DNA of 64,000 bases from NCBI GenBank assembly GCA_037974965.1, contig JBBPFI010000014.1, forward strand, positions 496,001-560,000. Direction: 5' to 3'. Made by a program: the position numbers and the translations under genes. The notes under the pieces were generated by a model, which saw only the letters and a list, made by a program, of their open reading frames with translations, searched no databases and had not been told where the DNA came from. This document shows, piece by piece, positions 43,641-55,223 of the stretch (the first letter of the stretch is position 1; each line of letters opens with the position of its first letter). The DNA is from Dacryopinax spathularia (Eukaryota; Basidiomycota; Dacrymycetes; Dacrymycetales; Dacrymycetaceae).

Positions 43641-45403
43641 ATGTTAAAAGTGCAAGTACCGGGATCGGTCACTGCGCCGCTGCGGGCAGGTGAGTCGTAG
43701 TCTAACCCGCATAACTGTACTGCTTTGACTGACAATTCTGCTACAGCAACTCGGACATTCGTTAGTCGCATCCCAAGCGCCCGTGCAAGCACTTCTTCAA
43801 GAGTTTGGGCTCCTCGTTCTCCCCTTGTTGCTGCTAGTGCGTCGTTGGAGATTTCTCATTCCAGCATCTTTTTAACTCTGGTCCAAGCGCGCTCCTATGC
43901 CACCTATTCTCGCGACAAGCCGCATTTGAACATCGGCACCATCGGTCACGTCGATCACGGCAAGACCACCCTCACCGCCGCCATCACGAAGGTGTTGGCC
44001 GAGACTGGAGGTGCAAAGTTCACCGACTATGCACAGATCGATAAGGCTCCCGAAGAAAAGGCAAGAGGTATCACCATCAACTCCGCACACGTTGAATACG
44101 AGACACCGAGTCGGCACTATGGCCACATCGATTGTCCTGGTGAGTCTAGGTAACGAAACAGGTGGTTGTATGCTCACATATTCTTGCAGGACATGCCGAT
44201 TACATCAAGAACATGATCACTGGTGCTGCGCAGATGGATGGTGGTATTATTGTGCGTGAGCACCCTTCATATGCCTGAAAGGCGAGCTGACGCCTGTCTA
44301 GGTGGTGTCCGCTACTGACGGTCAGATGCCCCAGACCAGGGAGCATCTCCTGCTTGCTCGCCAGGTCGGCATCCAGAAGCTGGTTGTTTGGGTGAACAAG
44401 ATCGATGCCGTGGACGACGCTGAGATGCTGGAGCTCGTGGAGATGGAGATGCGCGAGTTGCTGACCCAGTACGGGTTTGATGGCGAGAACACCCCGATCA
44501 TCATGGGCTCCGCGCTTGCCGCACTTGAGGGCAGGGACGATGAGATTGGCAAGGAGAGGATCAAGAAGCTTGTCCAGGCCTGTGACGAATGGCTGGAGCT
44601 CCCTGTCCGTGCGTATTGATTCTCAACCTTGCGCGTGCCTCATCTCATTATGCTCTTTCAGGTGATCTCGACAAGCCTTTCCTCATGCCAGTCGAGGGTG
44701 TTCACTCCATTGCTGGACGTGGTACGGTCGTCACCGGTCGTGTCGACCGCGGTTTCATCACCAAGGGTGCCGAAGTCGAGATTCTTGGTCTGAACGAATC
44801 GATCAAGACCACCATTACTGGCCTTGGTGAGTAGAATCCTGAATCATAGTCTTTCATACATGAGCTAACCCTCATACAGAGATGTTCCACCGCGAGCTCG
44901 ACCGTGCTGAGGCTGGTGACAACTGTGGTGCTCTCCTCCGCAGCATCAAGCGCGAGCAGGTCCACCGTGGTCAAGTCCTCACCATTCCCGGCGCGATCAA
45001 GGCACACAAGAAGGTACAAGCCCAGGTCTACGTACGTACAAATATTATCCGCTCTTTCTTCTATGGCTGATGCGCCTGTCCGACTGTAGGTTCTCACTAA
45101 GGACGAAGGTGGACGTTACACTCCTTTCGCCGCCAACTACAAGCCGCAGCTGTACATCCGGACTACCGATATCACCGTCTCCCTGTCCTTCCCGGAGGGT
45201 ACTCCCGAGGACAAAATGGTCATGCCCGGCGACAACGTGGAGCTGATCCTGGATCTTGACAAGTCCGTCGCCATCGAGGCTGGTTCCCGCTTCACCCTTC
45301 GTGAGGGTAACAAGACCAGTACGTCCAACACTTCTTCCTTTGTTATACATCAGCTGATGGCGTTGCAGTCGGCACCGGTATCGTGACGAAGACTCTTGAC
45401 TGA
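43641..45403 (+). CDS. TUF1: Mitochondrial translation elongation factor Tu (463 residues)
   Basis: Eight exons: 43641-43689, 43747-44139, 44190-44251, 44302-44608, 44662-44826, 44880-45031, 45090-45318, 45369-45403, closing to 464 codons. A basic, Ser/Ala/Arg-rich presequence of about 65 residues (ending [14 protein letters not shown]) is a typical mitochondrial targeting signal. The GTPase motifs are all present: GHVDHGKTT (G1), [14 protein letters not shown] (G2), DCPGHADY (G3), NKID (G4) and GSALAA (G5). They are followed by domain 2 ([18 protein letters not shown]) and domain 3 ([28 protein letters not shown]). The protein delivers aminoacyl-tRNA to mitochondrial ribosomes. The start is inferred from the only upstream ATG that splices in frame. 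Confidence 0.93.
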
Positions 45404-45791
45404 GAGCGCATTTGTTTTTGGCTCACACGCGGACTTGCTCGGCACTTCCTGTGATCTCTTACGGATATTTCTGCCCCGTGGGAGGAACCTTCGTTCCTGG
45501 GCTTGACAATACGGTTCTGCTGTCGCACTTCTCAGTCATCAAATCTTTGTGTCTTTATCATAGACTGCTGCAGCAGCGCATAATAAAACCACATGAACGC
45601 CGAGCATAGTTGGGGCGCCCGAAGGCTTTCTTCGAGCTTTACCCCTCTTGAGCACCTTTCAGTGAGCTCCCCTATTAGCAGAGCTGTCCAGCACTGTGCT
45701 TCGAAAACCGGAGTTGATCTGACGGCTCTATACGAGCCGTGTTTTTACATCGGCAAATGGAATTTCATAGACGTTCATCAAAGACATGCAT
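45404..45791. other. Intergenic between convergent EF-Tu and C2
   Basis: 388 bases of shared 3' region; AATAAAA at 45582 could be the EF-Tu polyadenylation signal. Confidence 0.4.
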
Positions 45792-46281
45792 TCACTCTTC
45801 ATCCTGAGTGCATATCACGATAGAACTGAGAAACGGCCGTTTCACCTCTCTTCTCTCCTCGCAGGCACCAAGGCATAGAGTCAATGTATACTGCACGCCG
45901 TTATAGTTGTAGATGCCCCCCGCGCTATCGCCAGCGCAGTCATCGATGATATTCTCGAATGCATCCCAGCAGAGCTATACGCATATTCATCAGCCCATCC
46001 TAGATGGCACTGTTTGCGAGTGTACGGACATGCTCGCTATTCCCACCGGGCCGGTTGATCGTAAGGGAGACTCCCTTTCCTCCGTCGCTGTACTCGAAGC
46101 AAGACTCTCTCAGCCAGGGCTGATCATCGCCGCAGAATGACTGGCGGGCACTCCACGCGTCTTGGGTTGAGGCGGGATTGTTACAAGTCGTCTGGAAACA
46201 GTCGGCGGCGCGAACAGAGACCAGATGTTTGAAAGCCGCAAAGAGCATAATGGACACGGGTGACGCGATGAGGGAAAGCAT
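45792..46281 (-). CDS. Small secreted cysteine-rich protein C2 (144 residues), paralogue of C1
   Basis: Exons on the minus strand: 46281-46030 and 45974-45792, phase 0. The signal peptide ends before RAADCFQTTC. Shared with C1: NPASTQDAWSAR, CGDDQPW, SCFEYSDGG, and after the intron CWDAFENIIDDC, GIYNYNGVQYT and two further cysteines. The intron is at the same residue as in C1, though the donor here is the weak GTCCGT. C2 carries a hydrophilic C-terminal extension of about 24 residues that C1 lacks. A second start (MLFAAF) is possible 11 codons in. Kinase gene K3 lies 2.2 kb upstream on the same strand. Confidence 0.75.
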
Positions 46282-48464
46282 CTCTGCTAAGCATATGAGA
46301 CAAGGAATTGCGTTCTTAGTGAAGATGACCTACTGTCACGTTACCAAGACGAACTTGCGAAAGAGGCAAAGCTAGCAGACTCGGCGATTGGAGAGATGCA
46401 TTGCTTGTGGAATAGCAGTCTCTTATACCTTTTGCAACTTCACCTGGAATGATCCGGCAGGCATTGAGTGCATCTCCTATAGCTCGATGCGTATGGAAGG
46501 GAGTTCGGGCACTCCATCAAGCCCTCCTCTTCTCCAGCTCGCAAAACACCCATGGGCATCTCGCTTACGAGGAGCCGAGAGGCTTTGGCTTCTTGCGAAC
46601 AGGCAGTCGATAGAATACCGATATATTCAAGTTGGTGTGATGGGAAACCTCTTGAGAGGCGGGCAGGGCCATCATCTTCGGCCCAACCTAAGGAGGAGGT
46701 ATACGTCGGATGTCCAACTCGGAGATATGATGGAGAAGCAAGTGGCCCTCTCTCTTTTGTACATCTGCTCGGGACACGGTGATCGTGCCGACCTCGTCGT
46801 CATGCTGTGATACCTCTGGTTGAGCAAACACGGACAAGAAGACGTCGAACGACGCACGTTTTAGATGCCATCGATGATCGATAGCAGGCTTTTAATGGGT
46901 TCGGTGATGGGTGGAACCCAAGTTGAGCTGCATACTAATATGCGTGTACCGTTCCTGGATATTGCGCCGTTCTCCTGGAGTGATATCGTTTGTTAGAGCA
47001 GGCCCGGGCGGCGAAGCAGAGGGGAACGGTCGGAGAGGCGAGTAACCAGGGTGAGCGGCTTTGCAAGCTCGACTTGAGTGTCGGAGGTAGCAGCCCGTAC
47101 ATATCATGGCCAGATGTGAAGGCCCGACCCAGGCAGCAGGGCGCAAGGCCGGTCGAATGGTGGCATGCTAGACCCATTCCGATGGAATAGGATGAAAGCG
47201 GTCCTCGTTCCGTACAGGTGTGCTTGTGGAGCATCGATTTAAACTGGCCTGCACCGAGTTGAAAGTGAACGGGATTGTGTCAGAGTCAACGGAGCTGTCG
47301 CTTGCCACACGGGATAGACGAGCCGGGCTGCCTTCGTTCAGAGACGTTCCGGCAAGGAGCATGACGCAGCCGAGAAATCAGGACTCGTGAGAAGAGAGTT
47401 CGTGGTGTCCGTCTGCGCCGATCAACTGAAGAGCTCCACCTTCTTCAGCGGCGTGAGCGCGATATTGCACACGCTTCTCCTTAACCGTATCTTGGTGACA
47501 TTCCTGCAAGCGCCGATTCCCGGGTTGCACGCGGACGGGGTCACAGAATGGGTAATGAGGAACAGGATCGTCTTCATTCAGGACCGTCCCGGAGGTCAAC
47601 CTAGTAGACCATCTTTAGCATATAGCAAAACGAAGATGTTAAGAGATTCCTGCCTATCGAACCGCTTCCCAGTCCGCGCTTGATCACCGTCAAATCACAC
47701 CCGTCCTGGGCCGGTCTGGTCTCCTGAAATGGTGCTAGTGGCACGAGCGTGCACATCCTATTCTTCGGACATCAGACACGCGAGACAGTGTAGCATATAC
47801 GAGACTGACGCTCTCAGATGATGCATCATCGTCCTGCATCCTCCTCCCCGGACTATTGCATCTGGTTCCTGTCACCATCTTGCTAAACCCCAGTGCCGAC
47901 AGAGTCTGTCGAAAAGGGGGAAGATGCCCGTAGAAGACATCCATGGACGGGAAAGCAAAGGGGATGCGCGATGGCAGGCTGAGAGGAGGGAGGATGGCCG
48001 ACCTGAAGGTGCGACCACAGAAAGGTACTGAGCAGGAGACAGACCATAAGAGTACTGTAGTTGTTGATCTTCCTTGGTCCCTGATCGATCTCGATCGGCC
48101 GTGCCCGACTTGATCCGGCCGATATCGATGCGCGCGTCCGGGAACGATAAGCGCCCACCCACTTCGATAGCATGCCTCACCATGTCTGCTCCTGGCATTT
48201 TCCCCGCTGCTAGTGGCCAAAGATAACTGCGCCTCACCAGAGGTTGATCGTCACTTGCACAAGCTTAAGATGATGCCCGACTGGATGCGAAGGTTCGAAT
48301 ATGCGATTCTCCTTCATACGCTTTACCCCTGCCGTCCATGACCATGATGTCCGTGGTGGCCGTGCGTCAGAGATCGTCACGAAGCCGTCAAACCTCGACG
48401 TCATCGCGTCTTTTTATCTGCCATACTAGATTCCAGTGCATACACGATATAGCTAAAACCTGAC
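46282..48464. other. Intergenic, 2.2 kb between K3 and C2
   Basis: No conserved protein found. A 51-codon minus-strand frame from ATG 47577 begins with a hydrophobic stretch (MKTILFLITHSV) and has three cysteines, but it lacks support from splicing or similarity and I leave it uncalled. Confidence 0.4.
46421..46427 (-). promoter_or_regulatory. TATA box of C2
   Basis: TATAAGA on the minus strand, 140-146 bases upstream of the start codon, matching the placement at C1. Confidence 0.5.
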
Positions 48465-49847
48465 TCAGACATTCCCTCCGCCGCTCTTCGCCGCTGCCAG
48501 CACATCTTCGGGCAAGCCATATCTGTAAGAATGCCAAAGCAATTTGAAGTACTCGACTACGTCCCATAATCTTTCCCTCAGGCTTATTTTTGTTCCCCAG
48601 GCCCAACCTATGTAGCGGCGCATGTGAGACGGACGCAGGTGCGAGAGGAACTGGACGAAGTTCTGCTTCGCTTCGGCAGCGGAGGGGCGCACATTCGGAT
48701 CGCGGTTGATCATGGCTCCCAGCGCAGGAGCAAGGAACAGCAAGCCAGGCCGATTCTGCCTTGTTTATCAGCAGCGTTCGGGATGCTGGCTGGACACTTA
48801 CTCTCAGCTCCAATATCAACGTGAGCCCAAGAGCGTAGACATCGGCCTTGAACGGGTCGCACAGCTCAGCACCCGCCTGTAACTCAGGCGGCACCCATGT
48901 AGTTGCGTACGGCCTCACGAGACAATTCTTGTCGGAACTTGAGAAGATGTTGCTGGACCCGAAGTCGACGTACACATATCTCGGCGGGGCTTGCAAGCGG
49001 CTTCGACGCTTGAGATGGCGTTCAGAAAGACGGCGTTCTCGATTGAGACTAAAAGCGCCGTGAAATCCTTCGGGGAACATCCCACTCGGTTCCATCATGA
49101 TGTTGTTCCGCGATATGTCGCTAACGGGCACCATAAGTGATACCTCCATATTTCACAGAACGGCTTACCCATGCGTAACGTTCTGTGAATGCATATACTC
49201 CAAACCCTGAATAATTCCCTGTGAGCATGCTTGAGAAAACCAAGGTCTACTCCGCCTACCTCTAAGGTTTGCAGTATAAACGAAAGCGCCTCCGCCACGA
49301 TTACGAATGGTGGCTCATCGAACGGTCGGAGAAGCGGTTCTACTATCACCTGTTTAAATTCCCGCTCGAAGCCTTCTATGGTAAAGGCGTCCAGAAGGCG
49401 AACACAATGGTTGGCAGGATGATCTAGACGGTTCGGATCGCTGAAAAATTGTAACGTGGGTAGTTCTGCCCCGTCGCGGGGCGTCGAAAACCAGAGTTTC
49501 AGCATAACCTGAGTGCCGTCCATCAAACGTCGGGCGTCCATGAGTATATAGGGGCTCTAGGGACGGTCGTGAGATGTCTTGAAGATTGAACTTCGACTGC
49601 TTACTCGTAGAGGAATACTGTCCTCGCAACCAAGCGGCGATTTGCGACTGCCCACCCATGAGCCAACCCATCCGAGATGATAGCGGGGTCGAAGCATGTA
49701 GCCCTTCTGCTCGAGCGGCTTCTGAAGACCGGCCCACTTCCGCTCACTTCTCGATAGTCCGAAAGGCGCATTAGGATCTTGATATGAATTCCTCCCTTGA
49801 GCTTCTTCTCCTTGGTCGTTGATACCACGCGAGCAAGGAATCGTCAT
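48465..49847 (-). CDS. Kinase-like protein K3 (395 residues)
   Basis: Exons on the minus strand: 49847-49605, 49556-49260, 49206-49169, 49120-48802, 48755-48465, closing to 396 codons. It has the same five-exon plan as K1 and K2, including the 38-nt exon 3. Motifs: YMLRPRYHLGWVGSWVG, DGTQVMLKLW (Lys), the catalytic loop HGDISRNNIMME, YVYVDFGSSNIF (DFG), WVPPEL, PFKADVYALG. The loop has Ser-Arg-Asn where K1 has His-Gly-Gly, yet the catalytic Asp and Asn remain, so activity is plausible. Relation to C2: same strand, 2.2 kb upstream, mirroring K1-C1. Confidence 0.83.
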
Positions 49848-50741
49848 CAGGGTCAGACAGGAAGGCTACGAGTGCTGAAAGCCAGACGAGCGCGGTAATT
49901 GTCGTAACGGAGTGCCGGACAGACAAAGAGGGATTCCAGATAAGATCGTTGGAGGTCACCAAAGTGCTACGTAGGATTCCCACCAGGTCCTCCCACTTTA
50001 TGCATCTCACGAAGCTGGCAAAGATGGTTTGCGGTGCCGTTGTACAGCTTGAGGGCGCTGCGGAAGGGGGCAAGTGGCCTTACTGTCTGGCCGTTCTTCA
50101 AAGCCAGGGTGCAATGGCCTTAGTACTGCTGGCCCAGACGGCAGCAATGAGTAACATGTATCGTGTAGGGAGCCCTCAGCAACAGGCCAAGTGGCCAACT
50201 GACGGCCAGCCAGTTGTCCGCGGACGTTGATAACAAGGTTGTAGTTGTGGTCGAGCTCATTGATGGCGATAGCGTGCGGTATAAGCTGTGCAGCACATCC
50301 ACCTTGATCACAGTCATGCAGGCCTACTGAACCTAGTACATAGCACCCGCTCCCACTCCCTAGCCCGAACTCTGAGCCAGCATAGCACCAGATGAGGAGG
50401 TCGAGTCGCCACTGGAGCACTGGGTGCCCGTTCTTGGATGGGCTTTCCTTCCAAGGCAGTAAGCGAATGAACAGCAGCAAGGTTAAAGAAAGACATATGC
50501 GCACAGGGCAGCGCGTTGTGTAGTTGTAGTTGTCTCTGCGCCAGCAGCCAAGTGACATCATGGCGGTCGGTCGATCACAAGTGTGCGCCTGAGCCCTGAT
50601 GACTCTGCGAAGAGGTTCCGGTTCCTAATGCAACCGTGAGTAGGGTCAGCTTCCGTAGTATGTACGGGTTCGGGAACTGATCGCCGTTGTTGTGATCATC
50701 GCCCGTGGCTCAGCTTGTATCTTGTCCATGACCATGACACC
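49848..50741. other. Divergent region between K3 and the HNH gene
   Basis: A 184-codon minus-strand frame (50561-50007) with a hydrophobic start (LSLTLLLFIRLL) is present, but I recognise no domain and the composition is not convincing. Otherwise nothing. Confidence 0.35.
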
Positions 50742-52221
50742 ATGCCCTCTTCACCTGCTTCAAAACGGCGGCAAGCGCCTCAGAGTGACCCACTTGGCTG
50801 TGTGAAGCTCACTTACGCTCGCTTGGTCGACCCAGAGAAGGAGATGGACCTTGTCATTCCGGTTGACCGTATTTTGACGTGGACAAGAACACCTGCTAAA
50901 TTCGTTCGCTTCCTCGCTGTGTATATTACTGGCGACATCAATGGCCACCTAGAACTCTGGGAACCATCTACCGAGAGCTGGAGGTCGCTGGATTCCTCCC
51001 ATGACGGGCTGGTGTCCGCGGGAGAGACGTGGCGCTTTGTAGACGGACAACGCCAACTCGGTAAGCGCATGTTCCGCGTGTGAATACCTCATGCTGATCG
51101 AACGCTGGTCAAAAGTCTCCCTCGATTCTGCAACTGCGGAGATTGACCTCGCATCCACGCTTTCTAGTACCGCGTCCGAGAGCTGGGAAAGCTCCTATTT
51201 CGACGACTTCCGAGGACAAGTTGAAGAGCGCGACAGTGCTTGCGTCTTCACCGGCAGACCGGAAGTTGTTTGCGAGAGGATGCATCTCATGCGCAATAGT
51301 CTCGGGAATGATGTGCGTCGAGCGTCCCCTTCTCGACATATGCTGCTGCTGACCGCCCAAAGCGATTCCTGGACCTTCTTGATGTTCGGCCGCGAGAACC
51401 ACCGCTGCCGGGCAACGAAGATCTTGATTGTAGGCTCTCCCTTGCTAGGACTTTGCAAGCTCGACGTGCGTGTGGCGGCCGAGCTCTTGATGAGGAGGAA
51501 GAAGATAGAGATTATGAACCGCTGATCGATATTGATCATCCAACGAATGGACTGCTTATAAGCGCGGACCTTCATAAGCTTTATGTGCAACGGTGGATTG
51601 GAATCATAGCGGTATACGCTATCAATTGCGTGGTATCTATAAAGCTGATGGGTAGTATGCTTGAAGACGCCCAACCTGGTCCTCAATCAGGAAGACGTTA
51701 CTCGCGCCCCACCGAGGGTTCCCGATGGTCTTCCAGGGATCAACTATCTCCCTCTATCTATGGCATTCCCTACGACCTTGCGGTATACGATGCTACCTCT
51801 TCAGGAGCCCGTATATCCTATTGCGGATGCAGCATTCAAAACGATGTGTCAGTTGCCCAGCGCGAGCATCTGCAACTACGTCTTCGCCTGTCATGTGCTG
51901 CATCTCTATGGGAGCAACATCGACCTCTTCCATGATCCAGCGCATGCAATTGAGCAGCACGCAAGATCTCAAGCACATCGGGCGAAGAGACGGAGACTAC
52001 AAGCGCGTCGCCGCAACGGTCATCGAACTGAGGGCAGTCTCACGGATGAAGATCCGGCAGAGGACTTCGACCTGGACGAAGGTGGCAACGAGCGGCCTGA
52101 ATATGAATTCTGGGAGAACTTCGTTTACAGTAACTGGACCGCAAGCAAGAGGCGAGCGAAGCGCCATTCCATCCAACAGTGGATCGACGAGGTCAGCCAT
52201 GTCGGTCCCGGTTCTTCCTAG
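50742..52221 (+). CDS. HNH-endonuclease-domain protein (439 residues)
   Basis: Exons 50742-51060, 51116-51312, 51363-51611, 51667-52221; 440 codons including the stop. The middle of the protein carries an HNH_2-type core: ERDSACVFTG, then MHLM (His163), HPTNGLLISADLHKL (Asn234, His243). These three residues form the H-N-H metal site. The family then continues with TPNLVLNQEDV. The N-terminal 110 residues are beta-rich without a known domain; the C-terminal 100 are basic then acidic (HRAKRRRLQARRR, DEDPAEDFDLDEGG). Fungal proteins of this kind are numerous and unassigned. The third intron (51612-51666) is the least certain; other acceptors break the frame. Confidence 0.68.
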
Positions 52222-52592
52222 TCTGGGAACTGCAGCTCGTTCGACGTATGCACGCGATATATATGCTACACCGCCGCGTTACGCCGTCTAGTGTACACAG
52301 CTTTGCGAATGAAATGGCCTCAGAGAAACAGAGTTGAGCGGGTTACAGAGGCGCCAAGGTCCACCCCGCATTGCACGACAGTCTCCATTCCGGTCGAGAT
52401 GCACTATCATCGTCTAGGCCGTCCAACGAAGCGCTCCTCGCCCGGCGACGATATCCCGGCGAATCCGTGGAGGGCATTGAATTGGCACACGCGCTCTCCT
52501 ACAAATGGTTCCTAGAACCGTCGTTCGTCTGATCAGTCCTATGACCGTTCTGCAAGCCAGCAATCGGCTATCTTTACAGTGAATCCACCGAA
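52222..52592. other. Intergenic between convergent HNH gene and K4
   Basis: 371 bases; nothing recognised. Confidence 0.4.
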
Positions 52593-54074
52593 CTATACCC
52601 TAGACTCCCTATGCTGAGAACCAGTATCAAGACTCAGTCGAGGAGGGAAAAGCTCGCTTGGGAGGCCATACTTGTATGAATGTCGCCAGAGCTTTATGTA
52701 TTCCTTGATCTCCCACCACTTCTCCCCTAAACGCCTCCGAGATTCTCGAGACCATCCGATTCGCCGACGAAACACGCTTGGTTTCAGAAGCCGCGGGAGC
52801 TCATCGAAGTTCCGCCGTACTTCGGCCACCGTAGGCCGCTCTTCCGGGTTCACAGCAATCATCTTCTCAAACAGCGGCAAGGTAAAGCGCAAGCCGGGTC
52901 GGTCCTACGGCTTCATCAGATACGATACCAGCCTGCAGATTCGGAGCTCGCACCTTTATCTCCGTTATGAGGGTCATTCCCAGAGCAAAAACGTCATGCT
53001 TGAAGCAATCGATGGGCACATCCTTATTCTGCAGAAATTCTGGTGGCAACCACACAGCCGCGGTCAAAGGTCGCGGCTGGCGCTCATCGAAGCTCGCGAA
53101 CCTCGCGCTCGAGCCAAAGTCGACATAGTAGTAATTCACCGGTGCTTGCAGCCTTGTGAGACGCTTGAGATGGCTCTCTGGAAGGCGGTGATGTGGGTTT
53201 AGATTGAATGCACCGTGGAAACCCTCCGGAAAGAGCGGTTTGGGATCCATCAGAATGTTGCCACTGTGAACGTCGCTGTTGACAATGAGCCCCAATTCAC
53301 CTGCAGAGCGAGATAAGAGCTCCTACCCGTGGGCCACGTTGTTCGCATGCATGTACTCCAGGCCCTAAACGTTCTGGTGATCAGCAACGCGCAGGGGATA
53401 ATTACGTATTTCATACTTCTAGCAGCTGCCGAATGAAAACAAGCCCCTCCGCGACCATGACGAATGGTGGCTCCTTCCAGTTCCGCAAAGGGGCTCAACC
53501 AGGATATGGTCGAAGAAATGACGCCATTCGTCGATAGTTAAGGTATCCAAGAGCGGAACACAGTGATTCCGTGGATCCTTCGCACGCGTCTCCTCTGAGA
53601 AGTACTCCAGAACGTCCAGCTCCGCGCCATCTCGAACAGTCCGCCCCCACAGCTTCAGCAAGACCTGTTGGCCATCCGATATGCGTACTGCGTCTAGAAC
53701 TATTTGATGATCCTGTAACTGGGATGAGTCTTGGCCGGGATCGCAGAAATGCGGCAGCAACATACCGTCAATCCAATGCTATCTTCGCATTGTTCCGGTC
53801 GCTTTTTCGTCCCTACCCATGAACCGACCCATCCGGGCCGATACCGGGGCCTAAGCATGTAACCGCGCTTCGCCAAATGCTTTTGTATTTTCGACCAGTT
53901 CCTTTCGCCCGTTGTCAAGCCGTAGGGCGCGTTCACATCCACTGTCTCGGGAAAAGAGGTCTCAGTCGGCGCACCACTAGCTTGGGCAGAATTCGTTAAG
54001 GCGGCTGTATTCATGACTTGCAGGCTCTTGCCGGTCGCGAGATTCCCTTGGAGACCATCTGGTTGGATAGACAT
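52593..54074 (-). pseudogene. Kinase-like K4 with a one-base frameshift (otherwise about 425 residues)
   Basis: Exons on the minus strand: 54074-53766, 53712-53417, 53364-53327, 53275-52954, 52904-52593. The plan equals K1, with the same 38-nt exon 3 and 322-nt exon 4. Exon 2 is 296 nt against 297 in K1 and K3: one base is missing near 53481-53484, after ILVEP, so the second half of exon 2 is out of frame. The rest of the gene is intact: YMLRPRYRPGWVGSWVG, DGQQVLLKLW, HGDVHSGNILMD, YYYVDFGSSARF, FKHDVFALG. Either this copy was inactivated very recently or the base is a sequencing error. The C-terminus is longer than in the others (SLDTGSQHRESRV). Confidence 0.75.
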
Positions 54075-54422
54075 ATTGGCGGCGGGATGCGACGACTACA
54101 CCAGTTACTTAAAAGGACTTGCAACACACTCCGCACTCCGCCTCGCTAAGGAAAAGTCGAGCGTTCACCGACTTTGCTTTTGTTCTGAACATGGCACATG
54201 ATTCTTGGAAGACCGGCTATGTCCACTCTTGTCACGGCCAAATGATGGCCGCGTTGTCTGTTGTCTAGTGGACGAATAGCGGAACAGTCATTCCTCCGAG
54301 GGGCGAGGGCAGGACCGGGCGCGTCCCCGGCGCGTCTGCTGCCGCCTCTATTGTTGTGATCATCGCGACGCGACACGACGCGTCTGAGTCCTTCCTTGAC
54401 TCGGCACCCTCTTCCATCCATT
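54075..54422. other. Divergent region between K4 and the 211-residue gene
   Basis: 348 bases; nothing recognised. Confidence 0.4.
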
Positions 54423-55223
54423 ATGCCCGGTATACTTGATAATATCACCAACAAGCGAAAGAGCAATGCTGACGACGATTACGCGCCTCTTCCGCCTAAG
54501 AAGACACGCAAGACTCTCAGCACAGCCAGCAAACCGCCGGCGAACGACCATGGGGTTGCTGTGGCGTTGGTCGACAACATCATGACATATCCGCAACATT
54601 TCATCCTGCCTCAGGGAGATGAAGAAGTGCGAGCTGCGCTTCTCAGCCTGGCCCGATACGCAATGAGCCTTCAAGCTATCTCGGGCAACGCAGCCGCGCC
54701 GAAAACGCCTGCCCAGCTAGCCGAGGCGGTCGCTAAGCTGAAAGGAGCAGCTATCAGTGGTATCACGAAGCACATGAGTGTGAGCACGTAGTGAATGCCG
54801 CGCGGTGGCTGCCATGGCTGATTTTGGCTGGGACTAGTGGAGGCCAAGCTGCAAAACTGGTACTGCCAAATGGTCGTACGATGGTGTGTGCGCCGACCCA
54901 GGTACCTCCTCCCCATATCCTCGTGGAGGCCGTAGTATTCTGATGTTGACTACATAGATGTGTTCTCGACGATGATGGGATCGAACGGAAGGACGACCTG
55001 GAAGATGAAGAGGTATAAAGTAGAGCAGTTCGAAGCTATCATGGGGCACGAGATTGTGGGCTCTGTGCGGTGCGTAATGGAAAAGTGCCATCCCGCTACG
55101 GTGGCTCATAGTTGATATAGATACGACACGTTGCACATTACAAGCGACGTGACTGTCCGATGGGATGAGACGGAGGGCACATTCAGACTCAGCGGATCAT
55201 ATGGAGTGCGGCGCACCTCCTGA
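54423..55223 (+). CDS. Lineage-specific protein of unknown function (211 residues)
   Basis: Exons 54423-54779, 54838-54901, 54958-55069, 55121-55223, closing to 212 codons with three short introns (58, 56 and 51 nt). The first half has a basic nuclear-localisation-like stretch (LPPKKTRKTL) and a helical Ala/Leu-rich region (EEVRAALLSLARYAMSLQ). The second half is compact and aromatic: AKWSYDGVCADP, TTWKMKRYKVEQFE, then YDTLHITSDVTVRWDE and GTFRLSGSYGV. The second half looks like a folded beta-sheet domain. I do not recognise the family. Divergent from K4. Confidence 0.6.

Noticed and set aside
47168-47683. Possible small secreted protein between C2 and K3
   Set aside because: Overlapping short frames on both strands, with no consistent splice model and no similarity to C1/C2.
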